Positions 7,774-14,264 of a DNA stretch of 39,499 nt are shown in pieces. Below the pieces are notes generated by a model. The model was not told where the DNA came from. It searched no databases and worked only from the letters and a program-made list of their open reading frames with translations. Numbering within the stretch: position 1 is the stretch's first letter; the number at the start of each line of letters is the position of its first letter. Both the position numbers and the translations under genes were made by a program. Source of the DNA: a virus; the IMG/VR virus record IMGVR_UViG_3300047551_002958, positions 1 to 39,499 of that record, one strand, 5' to 3'.

Positions 7774-9579
7774 CTAACTGCCTTTAACCCAATTGCCATT
7801 ACGATCGTCTCCATCAGGGCGATCGTTTTTTTTGCCTCGTTCCCTTTGCCAGTTAAAGCGATCGGCCCCGCAAAGGATAGCGGCGGACAAAGCATAAATT
7901 GAAGTATCGAGCGGCTCATTGGCCACTCCTGGTAATTTCTCCCAACGGCGTTGAAACTGCCCCGCCACTACCTTGGTTACCAGCACCTCAGAACAGAACC
8001 CCACCGCCCAGGACTGATCTAAGTCTTTGGGTAAATTAATAGCCTTATCCCCTGCCAGTATCCTCATTCTGCCGTACAACATTTCCTTTGCCGTATCCAC
8101 ACCGATCGTATAAAGCCTTATCCCTCGCTTCAGGACAACCCCCGCCGTATTCACCTCTTGCCAACTGGGACGGCTAACGATCGGACGATCCCCAGACTTA
8201 CCTTTGATTGCAAACCAGTTTTTGCGCTGGCGTACCTGCCGGTAAACGTCCTGAGTATGGTAGCCAGTGTCCACACAAGCCAGCTTCACCGCGATCGTCC
8301 CTAGGGTAGTGTGAGGATATTTTTTAGTCAAAAAACTTTCTAGAATTTGCCACGGGGAGTCAGTTAGCGGATCCCCCAAAATTTCAGCGTACTCAACCAA
8401 CCAGGACTCCTCGCTCCATCCCCAGATCCCAACCGCCAAACGATCGCCTTGCACATCCACACCAGCAGTTAACAACAGCACTGGCTCCGGCACAGTCCCG
8501 GACTGATATTCGCTGGTTTTAGCCTTAGCCATCAAAACATCAGCACTGAACCCCGTACCCTCCGAATCGTCCCACGGTTGGCCCAACATGGTATTCCACC
8601 AAACTCTGAGCAGCATCCCATCGTGCCGCGCTGTTTCGTAGTCCCTGGCCATGTTTACCCACGACTGCCACGGCGAATACAACGCATTCAAATGAAACCC
8701 CGCGATCGTCCCTGGTTTGGCAGTTTTGCGCCACTCGTGCCGCTGAAGCATGGTGAATTTTTCCGACTCAGGAAACACCCCCCCACAGTGAACGCACCGA
8801 TAGGATACTCCTGAAAATTCAGGCTCTTCTGTCCCTTTCCCTGGGTATTCAACTTGCTCCCATGCCAACGCCTGATACCCACCGCACAACGGACACGGCA
8901 CAAAGCACAACCGCTGATCACTGCTAAACCATGCTAGTTCAATACGAGAACTCCCTTTAATTGTCGGAGTGGAAACCAGAATACTGAACCGGTTCCAAAA
9001 CGTTGCTGTCCTTTTCATGGCGATCGAAACCGGATCCCCCTCTGCCCCAGCGCTCACCGGATAACGATCGATCTCATCGCACAACAGCAACTTAATAGGA
9101 CGGCTGGCTAAACTAGCAGGACTGTTTGCGCCTGCCATCGTCAGGTGTCCCCCCGGAAAGTTTTTGTGGAGTAGGGTATTGTTGCTGTCCCTAGAGCGGG
9201 GATCCTGAACCAGTTTGGCCAATACTGGACTATCCCGGATCATGGGTGCAACCCGCTCCTTACTGAAGCTCTCAGCCATTTCCAAGGTAGGTTGGATAAA
9301 CAGAATAGGCGACGGATCGAGGTGGATCGTTTTGCCCAATGCGTTCAGCAACGCCTCCGTTTTGCCACTCTGAGCCGAAAACATCAGCACCATCTGGACA
9401 ATGCCGGGCTCATTAATGCAGTCCATTACCGATCGTAAATAGGGAACGCGATCGGTACGCCACCGCCCCGGTTCCGAACTAGCCTCCGGGCTCAGCATTC
9501 GATATTCGTCAGCCCATTCCGAAACCGTAACTATTTTTGGTGGTTCCCAGCAGTCAGCCAAAAAGCGATCGAGCGTCAT
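7774..9579 (-). CDS. Terminase large subunit (GpA-like)
   Basis: A 601-residue packaging motor and nuclease of lambda GpA type. Visible parts: N-terminal SPEASSEPGRWRTDRVPYLR, a Walker A-like SAQSGKT at 68-74, a Walker B-like IKLLLCDEIDRY around 160-175, and a four-cysteine cluster (CPLCG, CVHCG) between the ATPase and nuclease parts. Nuclease-type acidic motifs follow (TAGVDVQGDRL, ACVDTGYHT). It drives DNA into the prohead through the portal. The start ATG overlaps the stop of the upstream 79-residue gene (TAATG). It is separated by about 13 kb and opposite in strand from the Nu1-like small subunit, which is unusual since the two are normally adjacent. Confidence 0.93.
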   Translation of the reverse strand: MTLDRFLADCWEPPKIVTVSEWADEYRMLSPEASSEPGRWRTDRVPYLRSVMDCINEPGIVQMVLMFSAQSGKTEALLNALGKTIHLDPSPILFIQPTLEMAESFSKERVAPMIRDSPVLAKLVQDPRSRDSNNTLLHKNFPGGHLTMAGANSPASLASRPIKLLLCDEIDRYPVSAGAEGDPVSIAMKRTATFWNRFSILVSTPTIKGSSRIELAWFSSDQRLCFVPCPLCGGYQALAWEQVEYPGKGTEEPEFSGVSYRCVHCGGVFPESEKFTMLQRHEWRKTAKPGTIAGFHLNALYSPWQSWVNMARDYETARHDGMLLRVWWNTMLGQPWDDSEGTGFSADVLMAKAKTSEYQSGTVPEPVLLLTAGVDVQGDRLAVGIWGWSEESWLVEYAEILGDPLTDSPWQILESFLTKKYPHTTLGTIAVKLACVDTGYHTQDVYRQVRQRKNWFAIKGKSGDRPIVSRPSWQEVNTAGVVLKRGIRLYTIGVDTAKEMLYGRMRILAGDKAINLPKDLDQSWAVGFCSEVLVTKVVAGQFQRRWEKLPGVANEPLDTSIYALSAAILCGADRFNWQRERGKKNDRPDGDDRNGNWVKGS

Positions 9580-9818
9580 TACTTAACCCGATAAGAGCCC
9601 GGTACATAGAAGTTTTGCCCATCAGCCAGAATTTGAGAATTTAGGGCCACTGCACCAGGGCGGTAGTCTCCACTGAGCAACACTATAAAGTCTATCTGGA
9701 ACTGAGACACAATTTTGATAGCACGCTGCTGTGCATCGTGGAGGCTTCCCAACACCGCCTCAAAATGGGGTATCCCATCCACGATCGTCTCGATCCAATA
9801 GTCTGGTGAGGTTTTCAT
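9579..9818 (-). CDS. Small hypothetical protein upstream of large terminase
   Basis: A 79-residue protein (starts MKTSPDYWIETIVDGIPHF). It has GAGGAG about 9 bases before its ATG and a TAATG overlap with the terminase gene, so the two are translationally coupled. No family recognised. The leftward transcription start probably lies in 9840-9880, back to back with the rightward promoter at 9883; a clear leftward -35 could not be found. Confidence 0.65.
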   Translation of the reverse strand: MKTSPDYWIETIVDGIPHFEAVLGSLHDAQQRAIKIVSQFQIDFIVLLSGDYRPGAVALNSQILADGQNFYVPGSYRVK

Positions 9819-9882
9819 ATTCCTGACTCCTCAAGGGTTTGACAGGTTAAGTATAGTCTAAAAAAAATATCCCCCTCATGTA

Positions 9883-9911
9883 TTGACAAGGCGTTAAGTA
9901 ACGAGTAATTT
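9883..9911 (+). promoter_or_regulatory. Promoter with palindromic operator, cassette 3
   Basis: TTGACA (9883-9888), 17-bp spacer, TAATTT (9906-9911). The spacer carries the inverted repeat CGTTA-AG-TAACG (9892-9903), the same palindrome as at 7381 with one change in the central dinucleotide. GAAAAACAC follows at 9920-9928. The match to the cassette 2 promoter extends through operator, spacing and leader. Confidence 0.75.
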
Positions 9912-9944
9912 AGTCTTAAGAAAAACACTTAATGAGGAAAAAAA

Positions 9945-10304
9945 ATGAACGCAGTAAACTTGGTTGACTTCTGGTCTGTTCAGCAGTTTTCTGGGGTTAA
10001 TCCCCACGTCTTCCTGTCGGAGGAGGAAGCGTTTGAGCAATCTACCCGCTGGCGGAAAGCAGTTGAAGGGGAGTTTGCCGCGTGGGAGCGTGGCGAAAGC
10101 AGCAACTCTTCGATCGTCCATTCCACGATCGAAGGGAATGGATTTGGTGGGTGCGTCCAAACCTTTAGCATTGCTTCCCATGCCCTTCCTGGAGGGGTTT
10201 ACCACCACCCCGTAGGAACCCAACGAGTGGGACGGTGGGAGGACTGTCCCGGATATGAAAAATTGGCGTGGGGGAATCCTGCGACGGCCCGCCCTAATCG
10301 GTAA
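9945..10304 (+). CDS. Hypothetical protein, cassette 3
   Basis: A 119-residue protein (starts MNAVNLVDFWSVQQFSG) with GAGGAAA upstream of the ATG. It has no recognised domain. The N-terminal half is helical and acidic; the C-terminal half is rich in Gly, His and Pro. It is expressed from its own operator-bearing promoter and closed by its own terminator, antisense in direction to the surrounding leftward genes. Confidence 0.6.
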   Translation: MNAVNLVDFWSVQQFSGVNPHVFLSEEEAFEQSTRWRKAVEGEFAAWERGESSNSSIVHSTIEGNGFGGCVQTFSIASHALPGGVYHHPVGTQRVGRWEDCPGYEKLAWGNPATARPNR

Positions 10305-10318
10305 ATCTCCCCATCTTA

Positions 10319-10340
10319 GCCCCTACCCAGGGGCTTTTTT
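10319..10340 (+). terminator. Intrinsic terminator of cassette 3
   Basis: GCCCC-TACCCA-GGGGC (10319-10334) followed by six T. The run from GGGGC through ATTGCCTA is identical to the cassette 2 terminator. Confidence 0.85.
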
Positions 10341-10352
10341 ATTGCCTATATT

Positions 10353-11183
10353 TCACTTGCTTTGCTCCACGGGTTGAGCGTCCAGCAGGTGGAGCAGGAA
10401 ACCCGGATCAATTTGCCCTAGTATCGTTGTGGCCCCCAGCATCGTAATTATTATTGCTTTCCAGGGTAAGTCCTTCATACTCCTTACAACCCGGAAAAAC
10501 GCCAAAATATCGGCAGCGTGTTCCTCGTCGTTTTTTGCCTCTGGTTTTTCGATCGTCTTGTCCGTTGTTGCATAAACCGCAACCCACTCGTCTGAGACAG
10601 AGGTAAACAGAAAGCCATCCCATTCAAACTGTTGCCGTTTCTGTACCAACTCCTCAAACAACTCTTTTACTGCGGGCCGATCTTTTCCAAAGAAGTCCCA
10701 AATAAAACTACCGCTGGACAAAGTTACGTTGTCATCAAAACACTGGAAAAAGGCGTGGGTGAAACGGTTCACTATTCCAGTCGTGGAGACGATCGCTAGT
10801 GGGTAGCGAACGGCATTGAAAACCACAGTAAACAACCCCTTGTACTCCCGATCGCGTTGATGTTCAGTATAACTTTCCGTAATATCCCGCGTTAAAATGA
10901 CATAAAAAAGTCCATTTACAGGGAAACAGTAGAGGTAGTAATAGAGGATATTCGAGCCTTTATTGACAGAAATAGTCTCGTGTCCAACCGATCGAGAGAG
11001 GACTAATTGATCGATCTTGGGGTGAATTGCTCTGTACTCACCTTTAGGCAATATTAGGCTGTCTGTGCCTATCCAAAGCCGCCTGTGTTCTGGGTTTGCG
11101 TAGACACAAACCCCCTCTTGCAGGAGCATCACAGCATCTTGAAAACTTTCAAAAATTCGAGTATCAAACTCTAGCGCGACCAT
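10353..11183 (-). CDS. PAS-like sensor protein in the tail operon
   Basis: About 276 residues from the ATG at 11183, which has AGGTGG 6 bases upstream; a GTG at 11192 would overlap the preceding frame. Two PAS-like units are suggested: residues 10-105 (LLQEGVCVYANPEHRRLW to YVILTRDITES) and about 120-215 (VVFNAVRYPLAIVSTTGIVNRF). The C-terminus has a hydrophobic stretch (WKAIIITMLGATTILG), possibly a membrane segment. PAS domains sense small ligands, redox or light and usually feed an output domain, but none is visible here. The gene begins 1 bp after the tail-chaperone frameshift product ends, where the tape measure gene would usually be. PAS assignment is moderate. Confidence 0.6.
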   Translation of the reverse strand: MVALEFDTRIFESFQDAVMLLQEGVCVYANPEHRRLWIGTDSLILPKGEYRAIHPKIDQLVLSRSVGHETISVNKGSNILYYYLYCFPVNGLFYVILTRDITESYTEHQRDREYKGLFTVVFNAVRYPLAIVSTTGIVNRFTHAFFQCFDDNVTLSSGSFIWDFFGKDRPAVKELFEELVQKRQQFEWDGFLFTSVSDEWVAVYATTDKTIEKPEAKNDEEHAADILAFFRVVRSMKDLPWKAIIITMLGATTILGQIDPGFLLHLLDAQPVEQSK

Positions 11184-11184
11184 T

Positions 11185-11460
11185 TTAACCACCTAATTGT
11201 TTAACAGCTTTTTGAATTGCCTTGCTGTCACCCTGAGCCGCAATAGCAGTTTCTAAAATGGCGTTTCTGCGTTCCTCCCCTTCGATCTCTAAAGCTGCTG
11301 CTGTGAATAGCTTAATTTGCTGAAATGTGTAGTTCTGAATTGAGTCCCACGAATGTCCAAACCGAATTAAGCGGGAGACACGGATCCCCCACTCTTCTGT
11401 GTTTACGCGGGCGCTTGCTCGGGCTTGTCTTTTTCGTTCAGTCGTTCCCCGATCTGTTTG
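11185..11460 (-). CDS. Tail chaperone T-like extension made by -1 frameshift
   Basis: The -1 frame relative to the 130-residue chaperone is open from the slip site to TAA at 11187-11185 and has no ATG, GTG or TTG codon in its last 81 codons, so it cannot start on its own. It encodes EEWGIRVSRLIRFGHSWDSI and continues to KAVKQLGG, resembling lambda gpT-type tail chaperones. The canonical slippery heptamer T-TTT-TTC is in phase at 11466-11460 (codons GTT TTT TTC); a weaker A-AAA-G lies at 11434-11430. The expected fusion is about 203 residues (112 in frame 0 plus 91). Gene G/GT frameshifts are established for siphoviruses and myoviruses. Confidence 0.8.
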   Translation of the reverse strand, partial: QTDRGTTERKRQARASARVNTEEWGIRVSRLIRFGHSWDSIQNYTFQQIKLFTAAALEIEGEERRNAILETAIAAQGDSKAIQKAVKQLGG

Positions 11461-11795
11461 AAAAAAACGAGGTTCATGTCAACAACCTCAACGACAATTC
11501 CCAAAACCTCGTCATATCGGAGTTCATCAATTTCGATAGCCGCTGCTGAGGGAACAATAACCATTCCCAGAATGGTATTGATGTCATTCAAAACTTCGTA
11601 GCTTTCCGATACCTTAGCGAACAAACGGTTGGCAATTTCCTCAGCCGTCTGGCTCACCATGAAAACATTTACATACCGCTCAATAATTTCTAAAGCACGG
11701 TTGAAATGTTTGAATTTGAACGGAACCAACGACACTTTACCAGCACTGGTATTGAAGGTGCGATCGGGAATTAAAACTTGCAGTTCGGAGTTCAT
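11403..11795 (-). CDS. Tail assembly chaperone (gpG-like)
   Basis: A 130-residue protein encoded directly downstream of the tail tube region. The N-terminus (LQVLIPDRTFNTSAGKVSLV) and the helical body match small tail chaperones that coat the tape measure during assembly. Its ATG overlaps the stop of the upstream gene by ATGA (11792-11795). The in-phase slippery heptamer at codons 110-112 redirects some ribosomes into the T-like frame. The position after the tube gene and the frameshift together support the call; the primary sequence alone would not. Confidence 0.8.
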   Translation of the reverse strand: MNSELQVLIPDRTFNTSAGKVSLVPFKFKHFNRALEIIERYVNVFMVSQTAEEIANRLFAKVSESYEVLNDINTILGMVIVPSAAAIEIDELRYDEVLGIVVEVVDMNLVFFKQIGERLNEKDKPEQAPA

Positions 11796-12271
11796 AGGTC
11801 TTCCTGACTAAATTTACTTTGTGCTGTATCCCACAGGTTTAATTTTTGGGGAGTTCTTGAACTTTTCCGCAACAGGTAAACTGTCACTAATTTGCCACGA
11901 CTACGGTACAGCACCACACCGTTTCCATTCTTCCTGATAAATATATCATTGCCATACTTGCGCTTGAGTCCATCCCAGTACCCTGGACTCATCCGCTTAA
12001 AGCCTAGGCGCTTACCGTCATCCGTCCGTATCCACAAAAAAGGCTTACCGACTGCGATCGTCCCGCCAGGGGTTGCCAGTGCAGACTGAATTTTACCCAA
12101 TGAAACGATCGCTCCAGTGCGAGTCTCATAGAGTCGAACACCAGAACTAATGCTTTTCCCAGAGAGCTTCCGGGTTTGGTTCCGCAGATCAGCCTGCACC
12201 GCCCGCGCCACCGATCGGTTGTGCTGCACCGCGTTGTTCCAAAGTTCAGCTAGTTCCTTGTCCGGCTCCAT
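11792..12271 (-). CDS. Putative minor tail or tail-completion protein
   Basis: A 159-residue basic protein (starts MEPDKELAELWNNAVQHN) with an N-terminal helical part and a C-terminal beta part (GNGVVLYRSRGKLVTVYLL). It lies between the tail tube gene and the chaperone and has AGGTGA 5 bases before its ATG. It ends overlapping the chaperone start. Neighbours suggest a tail morphogenesis role; the family is not certain. Confidence 0.6.
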   Translation of the reverse strand: MEPDKELAELWNNAVQHNRSVARAVQADLRNQTRKLSGKSISSGVRLYETRTGAIVSLGKIQSALATPGGTIAVGKPFLWIRTDDGKRLGFKRMSPGYWDGLKRKYGNDIFIRKNGNGVVLYRSRGKLVTVYLLRKSSRTPQKLNLWDTAQSKFSQEDL

Positions 12272-12278
12272 AAGTCAC

Positions 12279-13298
12279 CTATTTTTGCAGTTGATCGATA
12301 ACGAAAAAGCGGCCCGTTTCAGCGGGTTGCAAATCGTCGTATAGGCATTCAAACGAAATTTGGAATTGGTTGAACTCCTGGTTGATCAGACTCCACTGTT
12401 GAACCGGATCTAAGCGGGCCTTAAATACCCGGATCCGTACAGGTGCATCGTCTTCAGCACGGTTTAACCCGGAGAACATCATCACCACGTCACGGTTACG
12501 CTGTGCGAAGGCGTAAGTACGCTCACTCACACCAGCAACATAATTAGCCCGGAGACTATCGCCACCAGTAAAGGTGGCCCCATTGTAAAACTCGATCGTC
12601 CCCGTTCCCAAGTTCACCTTGTAGTCATACTGAATGGTTACCAGGATCCCCGCGCCTGCACCAGTAGCGTTTACCGCAGCACCGCCCTGAGTTGCGCTCA
12701 GTTGGAAGGTATTGGCGGCAGTATTTACCACGTAGTAATTTGTGCTAGTGGATAAACCAGTAGGCAGCGTTCCCGCACTGATCCAAACCCGTGTGCCATT
12801 AGACAGCCCGTGAGCGTTGGCAGTGAAAGTATCGGTAGTGGCATCAAAACTGGAGACGTAAACATTTGGGTCGGTTCCAGGGTCGCGGGTATAAGTAGTC
12901 AACCCGTTGGCAGAAGTCAGGCTGGTGAAGCTGGTTAAGTTAATTTGCTCTAGGGCCGCTTGTTTACCGGGGTAACCCACCACTACTTCATTAGAGACAG
13001 TGGCACCGGCAACCGTTTCGGCACTCCCGTACAGATACCGGATCAGGTTTTCTTTGGCAACGCTCTCCAGCGTCATGCTCCCCTGAACCTGAGTCATGCG
13101 CTCGATATAAGCGTCTTTGAAGTTGCGCCCAGTGCGGCTTTCTTCGTGTTCAATTCGTTCAATGGAAGGACTTAGGGTTAGCTCAGGGCAGTTGCCCATA
13201 TCAAGAAACCCAGCAGGTTGCCCCGTGGCAGAACGATCGGCCAGGTACAGAATACCCTGACCGGAATACAAACGGGTTGGATCGGCTCCAATACTCAT
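12279..13298 (-). CDS. Major tail tube protein
   Basis: A 339-residue structural protein. The N-terminal GILYLADRSATGQPAGFLDMGNCPELTLS, followed by SIERIEHEESRTGRNFKD, is typical of one family of siphovirus tube subunits. Residues about 145-220 form an inserted beta-rich module (FDATTDTFTANAHGLSNGTRVWIS, LPTGLSTSTNYYVV) like those decorating virion surfaces. The C-terminal part returns to the tube pattern (VRIRVFKARLDPVQQWSLIN). GGAG lies about 10 bases before the ATG. It is followed by the chaperone pair as in other siphoviruses. Confidence 0.8.
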   Translation of the reverse strand: MSIGADPTRLYSGQGILYLADRSATGQPAGFLDMGNCPELTLSPSIERIEHEESRTGRNFKDAYIERMTQVQGSMTLESVAKENLIRYLYGSAETVAGATVSNEVVVGYPGKQAALEQINLTSFTSLTSANGLTTYTRDPGTDPNVYVSSFDATTDTFTANAHGLSNGTRVWISAGTLPTGLSTSTNYYVVNTAANTFQLSATQGGAAVNATGAGAGILVTIQYDYKVNLGTGTIEFYNGATFTGGDSLRANYVAGVSERTYAFAQRNRDVVMMFSGLNRAEDDAPVRIRVFKARLDPVQQWSLINQEFNQFQISFECLYDDLQPAETGRFFVIDQLQK

Positions 13299-13317
13299 GA
13301 TTTAAATCTCCAGAGTT

Positions 13318-13331
13318 CAACTGATCAGTTG
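13318..13331. repeat. 14-bp perfect palindrome upstream of tail tube gene
   Basis: CAACTGATCAGTTG is a perfect palindrome in the 54-bp gap between the tail terminator and the tail tube genes, 20 bp upstream of the tube ATG. It could be an operator or an RNA stem separating expression levels. The arms meet without a loop, so a DNA-binding dimer fits better than a hairpin. Confidence 0.4.
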
Positions 13332-13352
13332 TCATGGGTCTGACGGTTTGGT

Positions 13353-13781
13353 TCAGTTAGGTCTGAAGGCCTTTACTCGATAACTCACTTCGATCGTTAG
13401 GGTTATGGAGCAAACTTTTTTGCCGCCGGTTTCGCATTCCTTTGTGCAATTTTTTAGCTGCAACAAATTCACACAGCGGCTTAGGGTTGGGTTGGTTCCC
13501 AGTACTATAATAATATCGTTCAGAGCGATCGTCCCGTCTGTTTCAGGTTGTTCTCCAAAGATCCACCCCTGAATTTCGATCGTCATTTTCTGATCGTAGA
13601 GTTGGTTTTTATCAGTAAATTCAATGAAGGTATCCCGATAGGTAAGCCAATTCCGATCGTACTCGGTAGGTAAGTCCTGCCAGTAAACAATTTTGTCCCA
13701 CGGTATCGAGTAGCCATTGGTTAACTGGTTTAGCAGGTTCCCCAACTCAGAAATAATTTTTTGGTGCAACGAAACTTCCAT
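13353..13781 (-). CDS. Tail terminator-like protein
   Basis: A 142-residue protein (starts MEVSLHQKIISELGNLL) with the pattern of small tail terminators: a helical N-terminus, beta strands (MTIEIQGWIFGE), then a helix ALNDIIIVLGTNPTL and a closing strand TLTIEVSYRVKAF. Such proteins cap the tail tube at the head-proximal end. It is the gene just upstream of the tail tube, the expected place. Confidence 0.65.
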   Translation of the reverse strand: MEVSLHQKIISELGNLLNQLTNGYSIPWDKIVYWQDLPTEYDRNWLTYRDTFIEFTDKNQLYDQKMTIEIQGWIFGEQPETDGTIALNDIIIVLGTNPTLSRCVNLLQLKNCTKECETGGKKVCSITLTIEVSYRVKAFRPN

Positions 13782-13784
13782 TTT

Positions 13785-14264
13785 TTACAATACCAGGGTG
13801 ATATGGTGGGCGGCGGCTAAAATTACCCAATTGTCCTTTTCCTCAGCAGTCAGAGGGTTATTGTCCGCCTCCAGTAAAGTCTCCAGGAAAGTAGAGCATT
13901 CCTGTAGCCATTGCTCGTTCCTGATCAATGGGTTTGTAATACCGATCCGCATATTTGCCCAATGCTCTTGGGTGTAGGGGGAACTTGCCTGCACTTTTAA
14001 TGCCGTCGCATTGTAGACGGGGTTTCCAGGGGATAGGAACTCAGCGAGGAACCCGTCCCAGTCCGGTTGTGGGGGAGAGGGCACGGGGTCGGCAATAACC
14101 TCAAGTTCTCCACCAGACTCTAGGAAAGCGACCCAAGACTGCTGAAGCACAGACAGGGTTGGGTCAGTAAAACCGGTGAAGTCGGGGGCGTTGTTTACCC
14201 AGGGCAATAAAACCGTTGTTGGTCCAGGAGCTATCAAAAACAGGGTATTTGAATTGCGTTGCAT
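13785..14264 (-). CDS. Hypothetical protein coupled to the repeat tail fibre
   Basis: A 159-residue acidic protein (starts MQRNSNTLFLIAPGPTTVLL). Its ATG overlaps the stop of the fibre gene (TAATG at 14262-14266), so it is translated with it. A fibre assembly chaperone is a reasonable inference from the coupling; nothing in the sequence proves it. The stretch 13660-15410, which includes this gene, contains no CGATCG site, unlike its surroundings. Confidence 0.55.
   Translation of the reverse strand: MQRNSNTLFLIAPGPTTVLLPWVNNAPDFTGFTDPTLSVLQQSWVAFLESGGELEVIADPVPSPPQPDWDGFLAEFLSPGNPVYNATALKVQASSPYTQEHWANMRIGITNPLIRNEQWLQECSTFLETLLEADNNPLTAEEKDNWVILAAAHHITLVL

Noticed and set aside
7639-7902. 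Plus-strand frame across the cassette 2 terminators
   Set aside because: It crosses two terminators and overlaps the 3' end of the large terminase antisense.
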